DNA from: Parapedobacter pyrenivorans | GTDB taxonomy: Bacteria > Bacteroidota > Bacteroidia > Sphingobacteriales > Sphingobacteriaceae | Length of the DNA: 64,000 nt | Assembly: GCF_014636865.1 (NCBI RefSeq) | Contig: NZ_BMER01000002.1 | Span: forward strand, 556,292-620,291 | Reading direction: 5' to 3' | Part shown: one piece after another, positions 9,081 through 18,650 of the stretch | Numbering within the stretch: the stretch's first letter is position 1 | Layout of the letters: the number at the start of each line of letters is the position of its first letter | The notes under the pieces: generated by a model | Database searches by the model: none | Told to the model about the DNA's origin: nothing | What the model saw: the letters and a program-made list of their open reading frames with translations, nothing else | Position numbers and translations under genes: made by a program

Positions 9081-10298
9081 ATGGCATCCACGCAAAGACA
9101 TCGGCTTTTTATCTTTATCACCCTTGGGTTGCTTTCGGCCATAGGGCCGTTTTCCATAGACATGTATCTTCCTGGCTTTGACGCCATAGCGGCGAGCCTG
9201 GATACCACGGTGGCACACGTTCAGCTTTCGCTTACGTCCTTCTTTATCGGGATCGCTTCTGGACAAATCATCTATGGTCCATTACTGGACCGCTTTGGCC
9301 GGAAAGTCCCCCTCGTCGTCGGACTGATTATTTACATCGTGGCGTCTATCAGCTGTGCATTGACCAATTCCGCCGATTACCTCGTCGCTTACCGATTCAT
9401 ACAAGCCCTGGGCAGTTGTGGAGGCATGGTTGCGTCGCGCGCGATGGTGCGTGATTTTTTCGGGCCGACGGAAAGCGCTAAGATCTTTTCCCTATTGATG
9501 TTGGTCATCGGCATTTCGCCCATACTCGCACCCACCGTGGGGAGTTTCGTGATGGCGCACTGGGATTGGCATGGGATATTCCTGGTGTTGGCGGTGATGA
9601 CCACATGCATTCTACTGGCTGTCATTTTTTTTCTACCGGAGAGCAAAGGACCCAACCCCAAAATGTCGCTCATGCCCCGGCCGATCACCCAATCGTATTG
9701 GCAGGTCTTCAAAAACCGGCAGTTCTTCACCTATGCATTTGCAGGGGGCTTCGCGTCTTCTGGCTTATATGCATACCTAGCTGGATCGCCTTACATCATG
9801 ATTACGCTATATGGCTTGAACGAAAAACAATACGGACTGGTATTTGCGTTGATTGCATCCGCGTTGATTACAGCAAGCCAGTTGAACAGGTATTTGTTGA
9901 ATAAGTACAGCAGCGAAAAAATAGCCAGAACAGCACTGATCGTTCAATCCGTTATCGGCTTGGCATTGGTCGGATTTTGCATCGTTGGATACATCAACCT
10001 TTTTTGGATGGTCGCATTAATTTTCCTATTCCTTGGCTCACAGGGATTCGTCTTTCCCAATACTTCCGCGCTGGCCCTCAGTCCCTTCGACAAGCTGGCG
10101 GGGAGTGCCTCAGCACTGTTAGGCAGTCTGCAAATGGCCTGTGGAGCGCTGTCTTCGGGGTTAGTGAGCTATTTTCACAATGGAACAACGATTCCCATGG
10201 CTGCGGTCATGGCCGGTTGCGCCTCCCTCAGCATGCTTATTTTGTCAGCAAGCTTTCGACGGCCAGCCGGTAGCCGTCCAGACCAAACCCGCAGATAA
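9081..10298 (+). CDS. Bcr/CflA-family MFS drug exporter
   Basis: 405 aa with about 12 membrane segments. The N-terminal half carries the family's diagnostic SIDMYLPGF at the end of TM1, the MFS A-motif GPLLDRFGRKVPL between TM2 and TM3, and RFIQALGSCGGMVASRAMVRD in TM4. Relatives export bicyclomycin, chloramphenicol or sulphonamides by proton antiport; the substrate here is unknown. It overlaps the convergent aroQ gene by 62 bases: the exporter's last 20 codons and the dehydratase's last 20 codons share DNA on opposite strands. Confidence 0.9.
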   Translation: MASTQRHRLFIFITLGLLSAIGPFSIDMYLPGFDAIAASLDTTVAHVQLSLTSFFIGIASGQIIYGPLLDRFGRKVPLVVGLIIYIVASISCALTNSADYLVAYRFIQALGSCGGMVASRAMVRDFFGPTESAKIFSLLMLVIGISPILAPTVGSFVMAHWDWHGIFLVLAVMTTCILLAVIFFLPESKGPNPKMSLMPRPITQSYWQVFKNRQFFTYAFAGGFASSGLYAYLAGSPYIMITLYGLNEKQYGLVFALIASALITASQLNRYLLNKYSSEKIARTALIVQSVIGLALVGFCIVGYINLFWMVALIFLFLGSQGFVFPNTSALALSPFDKLAGSASALLGSLQMACGALSSGLVSYFHNGTTIPMAAVMAGCASLSMLILSASFRRPAGSRPDQTRR

Positions 10299-10659
10299 CC
10301 CCCTTACAGTTTTTCGCAAGGTAAGAATGATGGCGATACGGCTCCCGGGCGTAGACATTGGAGATATGCACTTCAACAACCGGCGTTGTCACTGCCGCAA
10401 TGGCGTCAGCGATAGCTAGTGAAGTATGTGTATAAGCTCCTGCATTGAGAACGATGCCGTCGTCGGAAAAACCAACTTCATGGATTTTATCGATAATGGC
10501 CCCTTCGTGATTACTCTGGAAGTAGGATAACTCCACCCCGGCTACCTGTGCACGCAACCTCTCGAAATAAGTCTCGAACCGCTGGTCCCCGTAGATACCC
10601 TTTTCGCGTACCCCCAACAGGTTCAAGTTGGGGCCATTGATGATGATGATCCTGCTCAT
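10237..10659 (-). CDS. aroQ: 3-dehydroquinate dehydratase, type II
   Basis: 140 aa, the normal size for the dodecameric type II enzyme that dehydrates 3-dehydroquinate in the shikimate pathway. Conserved parts are NGPNLNLLG, the YGDQRFE segment with the catalytic tyrosine on the flexible loop, QSNHEGAIID, NAGAYTHTS and VEVHISNVYAREPYRHHS with the catalytic histidine. The gene stands alone and its 3' end overlaps the exporter by 62 bases, so transcription from either side runs antisense to the other's tail. Confidence 0.96.
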   Translation of the reverse strand: MSRIIIINGPNLNLLGVREKGIYGDQRFETYFERLRAQVAGVELSYFQSNHEGAIIDKIHEVGFSDDGIVLNAGAYTHTSLAIADAIAAVTTPVVEVHISNVYAREPYRHHSYLAKNCKGVICGFGLDGYRLAVESLLTK

Positions 10660-10691
10660 AGGTTTGCAATATCAAAAAAAAAACGGATATC

Positions 10692-12335
10692 CTAAAAATC
10701 ATAATAAAAATTGCGGAACGATGCGCGCAGCCCGAGGGTGAACATACCGGTTTGGTGATGCTTGCCCAATGAGGGCACCCCATGGCGCCGGTACACGGCA
10801 CCGGCTTCTATCCGCAGGTTATATTTCGGGTTGAACAGATAGGAAACCCGTCCATTGGCGTATAACAGGTTGTTGCTAACCCCCTGACCGATACGGTTGC
10901 CATACACACGCAGATGCGTACTATACGATTTGAAAATATCGTTCCCATAATTGGTCGTAGAATCCGGGTCTGTACCAAACTTCCCCCACGTGCCGTGAAA
11001 CGAGAAATCAAACCGTTGGTACGAATAATTCAGTATGCCGACCAACTCCCTGAAATTAGCGCCCCAAGGATGGGCCAATGGTTGGCCGTAGTTACTGTAG
11101 TTGCTTACCGGGTCAAAATGCGAATACGTATAAGGGCGGGCTGTATTGTACTCAGCTAGGAAATTCAAGTCCTTGATTCCGAATGCATCGAAGCCCCGGA
11201 AACCGAGTTGTGCCGCCCATTTATTATTGACATGCCCATTCCCGGCGAAAAATTCCTTAGCAGTAAATTCACCCAACAGAAATTGCCCGTAAACCGTGAG
11301 GTTCTTCAACGCCTTGTATTTCGTATTTAGGCCCAAGTGCATCTTATCGGGCGAAGAAGTATTCGTCAACTCCACAGGTCGCATGAAAATAATCGGATTG
11401 AGGTAATTGAAATCAAACCCACGTCGACCGGCCGCATTCCGGGAGCCCCACACCACCGACTGGAAAAGCCCAATGGAAAACCGATTGTCTACATTCCAGT
11501 CTAGGTATTGAAATGCACCCCACTTCCAGTTGTCGCCAGCACGCCTTACGGAGTCGAGCGAACGCGGGTGCATCGGATCCAGCATATAGGCCCACATGCT
11601 CATATACTGCACGTTGCCCAATTCGCCTGTTAGTTTAAGGGATGTATAGTTGGAAGAAACATCGGAAAGCAGCAGCGAACGGTAGCCGTCACCGATGAAA
11701 TTCTTATCATAGGCTAGTGTCACGTTCAGGTATTTGGCAGCGGTATACGACAAAACCGCAGAACCATACATCCAGTCCTTTATCCGTGGATTGCTTTCCA
11801 TGGTCTTACCATACCCCTGTCCCGGAGTGATGGTATGCGTAAAAATATAATCACCCACATAATCCGGAAAAACCCCTTGGTTTTCGAAAAAATTCACGTA
11901 CAGTGAAAATTTATCTTCGACGGTCACCCCGGCTTGTGCACCTCTGGTGTTTAACCACGTGGTACGCCCGCCACCGGCGAAGTCTCGGCCAATTTGGAAG
12001 TCCGGCAGGAAGTCTGCGTAAAATGTATATTCATCCTTTTTAATATCCACGAGGTGTTCGTTGTATAATTTTCGCCCACCCCAGGAGTTCCGCTGGCGCA
12101 CCCCCAATTGCATCAGCGTATCATACCGAGCGCGTAAAGCGCTGTCTATAATCATCGGCTTCAGTGCCGTATGAAGGCGGGTGCCCGTATCATATAAGGT
12201 ATTATTCAGCTTTTGATAAAAGTGATATGAATACGGTTGATAGGTTGACTGGGCATTGCCATCGTACAAAGAGCCACTCAAAAGGACAATAAGCAACAAC
12301 AGCCGGAAGCTGCGATAGTCTAAACGTCTTGTCAT
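10692..12335 (-). CDS. Outer-membrane beta-barrel, RemB / capsule-assembly Wzi-like
   Basis: About 547 aa from the ATG at 12335, which is followed by a signal peptide (TRRLDYRSFRLLLLIVLLSGS...NAQ); in-frame ATGs at 12338 and 12368 would add 1 or 11 residues. The mature protein is rich in aromatic residues and alternating patterns typical of outer-membrane strands and ends in an aromatic residue (FRNFYYDF), as barrels do. The length and the FLPDFQIGRDF, NFFENQGVFP and YDKNFIGDGYRS stretches resemble Bacteroidota proteins annotated as RemB gliding-motility or Wzi-like capsule proteins. No capsule genes adjoin it, so the role is uncertain. aroQ follows on the same strand after 32 bases. Confidence 0.75.
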   Translation of the reverse strand: MTRRLDYRSFRLLLLIVLLSGSLYDGNAQSTYQPYSYHFYQKLNNTLYDTGTRLHTALKPMIIDSALRARYDTLMQLGVRQRNSWGGRKLYNEHLVDIKKDEYTFYADFLPDFQIGRDFAGGGRTTWLNTRGAQAGVTVEDKFSLYVNFFENQGVFPDYVGDYIFTHTITPGQGYGKTMESNPRIKDWMYGSAVLSYTAAKYLNVTLAYDKNFIGDGYRSLLLSDVSSNYTSLKLTGELGNVQYMSMWAYMLDPMHPRSLDSVRRAGDNWKWGAFQYLDWNVDNRFSIGLFQSVVWGSRNAAGRRGFDFNYLNPIIFMRPVELTNTSSPDKMHLGLNTKYKALKNLTVYGQFLLGEFTAKEFFAGNGHVNNKWAAQLGFRGFDAFGIKDLNFLAEYNTARPYTYSHFDPVSNYSNYGQPLAHPWGANFRELVGILNYSYQRFDFSFHGTWGKFGTDPDSTTNYGNDIFKSYSTHLRVYGNRIGQGVSNNLLYANGRVSYLFNPKYNLRIEAGAVYRRHGVPSLGKHHQTGMFTLGLRASFRNFYYDF

Positions 12336-12434
12336 CATGTAAAAAAAATCAGTCAGCAAAGATAACATTGCATACCAAGAATTAAGCCATTATTCGGCTG
12401 TAATCCACCGACCCACCTACATCACGGCAAAAAT

Positions 12435-12460
12435 CAGCTAAAACACGATTAGCTAAAACG
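12435..12460 (+). repeat. Two AGCTAAAAC direct repeats upstream of the GH125 gene
   Basis: AGCTAAAAC occurs at 12436-12444 and again at 12451-12459, 15 bp apart, about 105 bp before the GH125 ATG and in the intergenic region shared with the divergent barrel gene. The second copy is part of TTAGCTAAAACG, which recurs exactly in the promoter of the sugar MFS gene at 49095-50366. It could be an operator; see findings. Confidence 0.4.
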
Positions 12461-12562
12461 AATTTGCTTCGATGATATTAACCGATTTTTTCGCATATTG
12501 CAGCGCAGAAAACAAACAATGGTGCGTCCTATACGCGATAACGAACCGAATAATATTACGTC

Positions 12563-13981
12563 ATGAAACGAAGAACCTTCATCCAAAACACCAGCTTGCT
12601 TGGCGCCGGACTATGGGCCAGTAAATTCTCGCTTGCTTCGACCACGCAGGATTTCCCGACGGTACGGATCTCCGAGGGCCAGCGTCATTTTTCCAGTGAG
12701 GCTATCGAACGGGCTATCCAGGAATTCCAACGCCATACCGGCAATAAAGAATTGGGTTGGTTATTTGGCAATTGTTTTCCCAACACACTGGATACCACTG
12801 TTTTTCCAGAAGAAAAGAACGGAAAACCTTACACATATGTGATTACAGGCGATATCGATGCAATGTGGCTTCGCGACAGTTGTGCGCAGGTATGGCCATA
12901 CCTCCCGTTTATGGCTGCCGACCAAAACTTGCAGCGCCTTATATCGGGGTTAGTCAACAAGCAAAGCCAATGCATCAACATCGATCCCTATGCCAACGCA
13001 TTCTACAACGATCCCACCCGCGTAGGCGAGTGGGGAACCGATCATACCGATATGAAGCCGGGCATCCACGAACGGAAATGGGAAATCGACTCACTCTGTT
13101 ATCCCATCCGCCTTGCATACGCTTACTGGAAAGCGACAGAAGATAACACGCCCTTTGACAGCGAATGGGTAACCGCCCAACGCAACATCCTGAAGACGTT
13201 TAAGGAACAGCAACGGAAAGAAAATCTAGGCCCATACCGTTTTGAACGTACCACGGCCCGCGGCTCGGATACCCTACAGGTAGATGGCTATGGCTACCCC
13301 GTCAATCCGGTGGGGCTGATCTGCTCGGGCTTTAGGCCGAGCGATGACTCGACGATCTTTTCATTCCTTATCCCGTCCAACCTATTCGCTATCGTCAGCT
13401 TGCGCCAGTCGGCCGAAATGCTGGCCAATATCGCCAATGAGCAGTCATTGGCCAAGGAAATGCTCGACCTCGCCGATGAAGTCGAAAAGGCTGTGAGGGC
13501 GTATGGCATTGTTGATCACCCCATGCACGGCCGCGTATATGCGTATGAGGTAGACGGCTTTGGCAGCTACATGATGATGGACGATGCCAATATCCCCAGC
13601 CTGTTATCACTCCCCTATCTCGGCGCAGTTGACGCCAGTGATCCGATATACCAGCGTACGCGCGCGTACATCTTATCTGAAAGCAATCCGTTTTTCTTCA
13701 AGGGGTCGGCAGCTGAAGGCATCGGCGGACCGCACATTGGCCGAGATATGATCTGGCCCATGGCCATTACCATGCGTGGACTGACTGCTACCGATGATGA
13801 TGAAATAAAATCATGCATTGAATCGTTGCGACGCACACATGGTGATACGGGCTTTATGCACGAGTCTTTCCACAAAGATGATCCCAAGAAATTCACCCGC
13901 AAATGGTTCGCTTGGTCCAACACCCTATTTGGTGAATTTTTATGGAAAACTTATAAAGAAAAGCCATATTTGCTGAAGTAA
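12563..13981 (+). CDS. GH125 exo-alpha-mannosidase (probably alpha-1,6)
   Basis: 472 aa. The N-terminus MKRRTFIQNTSLLGAGLWAS looks like a twin-arginine-type signal (RRTF plus a hydrophobic stretch), so the enzyme is likely periplasmic. The catalytic domain matches GH125: GDIDAMWLRDSCAQVWPYL, HERKWEIDSLCYPIRLA (the aspartate serves as acid in characterised members), GHPH-like GGPHIGRDMIWPM and GFMHESFHKDDP (glutamate proposed as base). Characterised GH125 enzymes are metal-independent and remove alpha-1,6-mannose. Together with the GH92 enzyme at 26384-28669 it suggests attack on mannan or N-glycan mannose. murI starts only 8 bases downstream. Confidence 0.9.
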   Translation: MKRRTFIQNTSLLGAGLWASKFSLASTTQDFPTVRISEGQRHFSSEAIERAIQEFQRHTGNKELGWLFGNCFPNTLDTTVFPEEKNGKPYTYVITGDIDAMWLRDSCAQVWPYLPFMAADQNLQRLISGLVNKQSQCINIDPYANAFYNDPTRVGEWGTDHTDMKPGIHERKWEIDSLCYPIRLAYAYWKATEDNTPFDSEWVTAQRNILKTFKEQQRKENLGPYRFERTTARGSDTLQVDGYGYPVNPVGLICSGFRPSDDSTIFSFLIPSNLFAIVSLRQSAEMLANIANEQSLAKEMLDLADEVEKAVRAYGIVDHPMHGRVYAYEVDGFGSYMMMDDANIPSLLSLPYLGAVDASDPIYQRTRAYILSESNPFFFKGSAAEGIGGPHIGRDMIWPMAITMRGLTATDDDEIKSCIESLRRTHGDTGFMHESFHKDDPKKFTRKWFAWSNTLFGEFLWKTYKEKPYLLK

Positions 13982-13989
13982 ATTTGGTA

Positions 13990-14814
13990 ATGGGTCCAAT
14001 AGGTATATTCGATTCGGGCTATGGGGGATTGACCGTATTCCGAGAAATTGTAAGTAAGCTACCCCAATACGATTATGTGTATTTGGGCGACAATGCGCGT
14101 GTGCCCTACGGCACGCGCTCATTCGAGACGGTATATGCCTATACCAAAGAATGTGTGGAAAAGCTTTTCGCCATGGATTGTCGCCTGGTAGTCCTTGCGT
14201 GCAATACGGCGTCGGCAAAAGCACTCCGCACCATTCAGCAATGCGACCTTCCGCTGTACGCCGATTTACGCAGAGTACTCGGTGTTATCCGGCCAACCAC
14301 TGAAGTGATCGGCCAATATTCGCACACGAGGCATGTCGGTATCCTGGCCACACCCGGGACGGTCAAATCGGGCTCGTATCCGCTTGAAATCGAGAAGTTC
14401 TTTCCAGACATCAACGTATATCAACAAGCTTGCCCCCTGTGGGTACCCTTGGTAGAAAACAATGAGTTGGATTCACCCGGTGCAGCCTATTTCGTAGAAA
14501 GGGAAATCAATCGGCTCCTTAAGCAGTCCGACCAGATTGACACGATTGTCCTAGCGTGTACCCACTACCCGCTACTGCTTCCACTGATCGAGCGTTTTCT
14601 GCCTGCGCATATCCACCTGCTTTCACAGGGGGGATTGGTGGCCAACAGCCTGACAGATTATTTACATCGGCACCCCGACGTCGAAAACTTGTGTACAACG
14701 GGTGGCACTATCCGTTTTTTCACCACGGATAATGCTGCTGATTTTGAAGAAAAGGCAGGTATATTTTATGGTAAGCCCGTAAAAGCAACGGAATTGAAAA
14801 CGCTGCTGATTTAA
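13990..14814 (+). CDS. murI: Glutamate racemase
   Basis: 274 aa. MurI supplies D-glutamate for peptidoglycan by cofactor-free racemisation using two cysteines. Both are visible: LACNTAS (about residue 74) and LACTHYPLL (about 185), along with DSGYGGLT near the N-terminus and YLGDNARVPYGTRS. The frame also opens at a TTG at 13984, but the ATG at 13990 gives the standard start. Eight bases separate it from the GH125 stop, so the two are probably on one transcript although their functions are unrelated. It is convergent with the OmpA lipoprotein gene, with one base between the stops. Confidence 0.95.
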   Translation: MGPIGIFDSGYGGLTVFREIVSKLPQYDYVYLGDNARVPYGTRSFETVYAYTKECVEKLFAMDCRLVVLACNTASAKALRTIQQCDLPLYADLRRVLGVIRPTTEVIGQYSHTRHVGILATPGTVKSGSYPLEIEKFFPDINVYQQACPLWVPLVENNELDSPGAAYFVEREINRLLKQSDQIDTIVLACTHYPLLLPLIERFLPAHIHLLSQGGLVANSLTDYLHRHPDVENLCTTGGTIRFFTTDNAADFEEKAGIFYGKPVKATELKTLLI

Positions 14815-14815
14815 C

Positions 14816-15340
14816 CTATTGCTTTTTCGTAACGATAGTCACCTCCACCCTACGGTTTTGCTCCCTACCTTCTTTGGTGGAGTTCGACGCGATTGGTTTA
14901 GTCTGCCCGTAACCATTAGTGGTAACCCGGTTCTCTTCCAATCCCTTCTCTACCGTATATTTCTTGACAGATTCCGCCCTTTTTTCCGACAACCATTGGT
15001 TATAGGTTTCTGTCCCGGTAGCGTCGGTATGCCCGTCAACAATCAATGACGCACCCGGGTAGTCATCCAATAAGACCACCAACTTATCAAGTTCACTTTT
15101 AGCCGGATCGGTCAAATAGGACGAATTAAGCGGAAACAATACATCCGAATCAAAAGTAACCATGATGCCGCGGTCGGTCATCGATGCATCCTCAAAATCG
15201 CGTTGGACGTGCTGCAGCCCATCTGTTGTGCCGTCTATCGTTACCTGCGCACCGGGGTTAACTGCTATTTTTTTGCTTTTACAAGAAAAAAATATCGCAG
15301 AAAAAATGAATACAAGGGAAAAAATAGTATACGTCTTCAT
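14816..15340 (-). CDS. OmpA-family lipoprotein
   Basis: 174 aa with a lipoprotein signal ending at Cys20 (IFFSC). The C-terminal OmpA domain includes VTFDSDVLFPLNSSYL, VDGHTDATGTETYNQWLSEKRAESVKKY and EGREQNRRVEVTI, which holds the Asp and Arg that bind peptidoglycan. The region between the anchor and the domain (about 21-65) is short. Probably sits in the outer or inner membrane facing the cell wall. It lies alone on the minus strand between murI and the GH144 gene. Confidence 0.88.
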   Translation of the reverse strand: MKTYTIFSLVFIFSAIFFSCKSKKIAVNPGAQVTIDGTTDGLQHVQRDFEDASMTDRGIMVTFDSDVLFPLNSSYLTDPAKSELDKLVVLLDDYPGASLIVDGHTDATGTETYNQWLSEKRAESVKKYTVEKGLEENRVTTNGYGQTKPIASNSTKEGREQNRRVEVTIVTKKQ

Positions 15341-15372
15341 GTTATGAAATGGATAGGGTAAAGATATAAAAA

Positions 15373-17544
15373 CTACTCCACATTAAAATGACTTTCGATC
15401 ACCCTTTTTATATCCGGATGATTCGAAAACAGATCCCAGATTAATCCGCTGCGTCCGTTCTCAATCATCACAACGACGGCGGCCTGATTCAAAGCGTCGT
15501 ATTCGTCGGCGATGGCGTTGCCATTGATTGCGATCCACTTCCGGAATCCATACTCGGTAAATAACACATGGCCATAGTCATTATAAAGAGCCCGCATGGA
15601 CTGCAACGCTTCATGGGGTAAGAATGCGTAACTCGAACTGGAGATAGCGGGGCTAATGGCATATATCGTATCTGTACCTAATGAATCGACGCGGGTGGCG
15701 GTCAGCCCCCATATATTCCGTGAAACCCCACCAAAACCCTGCTCATTATCTCGCCGTTGATAGATTTGAGTAAGGTTAATGTTGTTCGCAAAATAATCTG
15801 CAAAGGTATCCCGCTTATTCCGTGGGTCAAATGCAAGAAAAGGCATATAGGCCGCTAGCAATGAAGTATCCATTGACCCGACAGTTATGGGTAAGCCATA
15901 CAACGTGGTATCGCTCGTATAGGAAAATTCACGATAACTTGGAATCGCCTGTTGATGTTCGCCCTGGAGATTAACGGAAAAGGAGGCATTATTGGCGAGT
16001 TCCATGACATGGGTCGAATCGACCAACTTCCGGGGAGTACCCAGCCCTTTTATATAGGCTTCGGGAGGCAACGCGTGTTGTGGTGAAGCCAACGCGAGTA
16101 TATAACAGCTGAAATCTGTACCGAATCCACCAAGCGGAAGTGCATTTTTGAATCCGGAAACCGGCGACCATCGGTCTAACAGGATCGTTTCCTGCCCTTC
16201 TATAACAAATTGATTCCATTCAATATCGTTCCACAAGGCATCTATTTTTTCGGCCAGTCCTTTTGCCGCTACGGTATCGGACAGAAAATACTGTCTAGCC
16301 ACAAGCAGTCCCTGCATCAAAAATGCGGTAGCCCGCAAGTCTGCTTCCGGAACGGTGTCGGTGGCAAAAATCCCTTTTCCCGTGCGCCCGTCTATCTCAG
16401 CAGGAAATGCGCCTTTGTAGCGCTCTACCTTGCCTAAGAAGTCCAGTATCCGCTCCAATCTACCGATTGCCGCCACCCGAGATATAAAGCCGTGTTCAGC
16501 GCCAACGACATGTGACAGGATGCTCAGACCGGTTCCCTTCACCGACACCGTAGCGTTATCTACACCGAAATGGATGCCGTGCATACCACTGTTTACTTCG
16601 GCTCTCTCCACAAAGTAATTAAAATGAGCAGCTTGCATAAAATCGAGTAGCGCACTGTCGCTGGCCGTATGGGTCGTTGCTTCCACCACGTTCGAAAATG
16701 GCGATTCGAGATAATTATAATCTACCCACGCGATTTTATAATAATAGGTCTTATTCGGGTAGGGAACAAAATCGGTACCTTTCTGTATAAAGATAGGCCG
16801 GATTGCTATGGGACTGAAATGCTCGTTGTCTTCAGAACGATAAATCTTAATGTAGCGGATGCTCGGTGTAAGCGGCAATTGCCAGGTAAGATCGATATGC
16901 TGGTCATAGGCCGTTGCGGCCGAGAGCACCGCCGGCGAAGATAATTTTGCCCGCGGTGGGTTGGCGGGTAAGAACTCGATTTGATCAATATACAGTAAAT
17001 TGCTGCCCTTGGCAACCGTGCCTTGCAACAATTGGACGCCATCAACGGGCTCCCCCACACGCACCCCAATCGCACTTACTGGTAATTGGACATTCAGCCA
17101 CATGTTTGGTTGAAAGTCATCGATAAAATCGGCCAAATCAACGATATCGCTTAAGGAATCGTTTTGACTTACGCCCAATCTGGGTAACGCGTTGCTCTCC
17201 GTATTTGATGCCACAAACAATTTAAATGTCAATACATCATCTGCTGCAGGCCGGTACCCACCTGTAGTATGTGGATATGCGATCCGTACAGACCAATTGC
17301 CGCTTTCGGCGGTGGTGTATTTCAACGACAAGGAGTTGCCCGGTGTAAAGAAAATAGAGTCCGATACCGGCAGCCTGCCCCCCACATTCTCCACCCAACT
17401 CAATCCATCATGATGCACGTCACTATAGACGTAGTTTCCTTTCAGCACGCTGTTTTCGAACAATACTCCGGGATAGGTATCCGCAGCGGCCGAAAACACC
17501 AGCATGAAATAACACAAACTAGATAAGGTAATTACTTTGACCAT
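15373..17544 (-). CDS. GH144-type secreted glucanase (glucoamylase-family C-terminal domain) with carbohydrate-binding-like and FN3 domains
   Basis: 723 aa. A signal peptide (MVKVITLSSLCYFMLVFSAAAD) precedes a beta-rich N-terminal region (about 25-200) like a carbohydrate-binding module, then a fibronectin type III domain (about 205-295, HIDLTWQLP ... IKIYRSEDNEHF ... YYYKIAWVD). The C-terminal 420 residues match the glycoamylase fold (PF10091), which includes GH144 endo-beta-1,2-glucanases: TVSVKGTGLSILSH, LLDRWSPVSGFKNALPLGGFGTD and GFGGVSRNIWGLTATR are the strongest stretches. Expected outside the cytoplasm. The linkage is inferred from family only; GH162 and other related folds are alternatives. 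It has no SusC/SusD partner here. Confidence 0.75.
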   Translation of the reverse strand: MVKVITLSSLCYFMLVFSAAADTYPGVLFENSVLKGNYVYSDVHHDGLSWVENVGGRLPVSDSIFFTPGNSLSLKYTTAESGNWSVRIAYPHTTGGYRPAADDVLTFKLFVASNTESNALPRLGVSQNDSLSDIVDLADFIDDFQPNMWLNVQLPVSAIGVRVGEPVDGVQLLQGTVAKGSNLLYIDQIEFLPANPPRAKLSSPAVLSAATAYDQHIDLTWQLPLTPSIRYIKIYRSEDNEHFSPIAIRPIFIQKGTDFVPYPNKTYYYKIAWVDYNYLESPFSNVVEATTHTASDSALLDFMQAAHFNYFVERAEVNSGMHGIHFGVDNATVSVKGTGLSILSHVVGAEHGFISRVAAIGRLERILDFLGKVERYKGAFPAEIDGRTGKGIFATDTVPEADLRATAFLMQGLLVARQYFLSDTVAAKGLAEKIDALWNDIEWNQFVIEGQETILLDRWSPVSGFKNALPLGGFGTDFSCYILALASPQHALPPEAYIKGLGTPRKLVDSTHVMELANNASFSVNLQGEHQQAIPSYREFSYTSDTTLYGLPITVGSMDTSLLAAYMPFLAFDPRNKRDTFADYFANNINLTQIYQRRDNEQGFGGVSRNIWGLTATRVDSLGTDTIYAISPAISSSSYAFLPHEALQSMRALYNDYGHVLFTEYGFRKWIAINGNAIADEYDALNQAAVVVMIENGRSGLIWDLFSNHPDIKRVIESHFNVE

Positions 17545-17693
17545 ACGCGAAATCGAATTATGTTGACCTAATTGAACAGAACAAGACTACGCAAAAACCA
17601 AGCCATTGCTGGTAATCGGCGAATAGTTATCACATTTTAAAATAGCGTTACAATTCCCTAACTTAGCGCCCTGACTTTTGCAACGCAGCATAT

Positions 17694-18650
17694 ATGGAGA
17701 CAACGTTTGATTTTGAAAAGCCAATCGCAGATCTGCAAATGCAGATCGAAAAGGTAAACCAAGTAGCGGAAAAGACAAAAGTGGACATGAGCGCTACATT
17801 AGGGGAATTAGAGGAAAGATTGGAAAAAACCAAGCTTCAGATCTATAGCAATTTGACGGGTTGGCAAAAAGTACAGATGTCACGTCATGCTGATAGGCCG
17901 CAAACGCTCGACTATGTTAACCTGATGTGTGACGAATTCATCGAACTCCATGGCGACCGGAATGTGAAGGACGATAAGGCTATTGTAGGTGGTTTTGCCA
18001 CGATTGCAGGCCAGTCGGTAATGGTTATCGGTCACCAAAAAGGCAAGAACACAAAAGAACGCCAATTCCGAAATTTCGGGATGGCCAACCCCGAGGGTTA
18101 CCGGAAAGCACTGCGTTTGATGAAATTGGCTGAGAAATTCAATAAGCCTGTTGTTACCTTAATAGACACCATGGGTGCCTATCCGGGTATCGAAGCCGAG
18201 GAACGTGGGCAAGGGGAAGCGATCGCCCGCAACCTGATGGAAATGGCTGTTTTAAAGGTTCCTATTATTTGCATTATTATCGGTGAAGGGGCCTCTGGCG
18301 GGGCATTGGGCATCGGTGTAGGCGACCGGGTATACATGCTTGAACACACGTGGTATTCAGTAATATCGCCCGAATCCTGTTCCTCTATCCTCTGGCGGAG
18401 CTGGGATTACAAGGAAAGAGCCGCAGAAGCGTTGAAACTGACGGCCGGTGACATGTCGAAAAACGGGCTTATTGACGGTATCATAAAAGAACCCTTGGGC
18501 GGCGCCCATCACAATCCCAATGAAATCGCCGAATCAGTAAAACAGCAAATACTCACTGATCTGGCTATCCTACAGAAGAAGCCATCGAGCCAGCTGGTTA
18601 CTGAGCGCATAGACAAATTCAGCAAAATGGGTGTGGTGGTCGAATCCTAA
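17694..18650 (+). CDS. accA: Acetyl-CoA carboxylase carboxyltransferase subunit alpha
   Basis: 318 aa. AccA and AccD form the carboxyltransferase that passes CO2 from carboxybiotin to acetyl-CoA, the first committed step of fatty acid synthesis. The N-terminal coiled coil ([17 protein letters not shown]) is followed by [55 protein letters not shown] and the oxyanion-forming [17 protein letters not shown], all typical of AccA. accD is not in the window. Its last 4 bases overlap the end of the convergent fucose operon. Confidence 0.97.
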   Translation: METTFDFEKPIADLQMQIEKVNQVAEKTKVDMSATLGELEERLEKTKLQIYSNLTGWQKVQMSRHADRPQTLDYVNLMCDEFIELHGDRNVKDDKAIVGGFATIAGQSVMVIGHQKGKNTKERQFRNFGMANPEGYRKALRLMKLAEKFNKPVVTLIDTMGAYPGIEAEERGQGEAIARNLMEMAVLKVPIICIIIGEGASGGALGIGVGDRVYMLEHTWYSVISPESCSSILWRSWDYKERAAEALKLTAGDMSKNGLIDGIIKEPLGGAHHNPNEIAESVKQQILTDLAILQKKPSSQLVTERIDKFSKMGVVVES

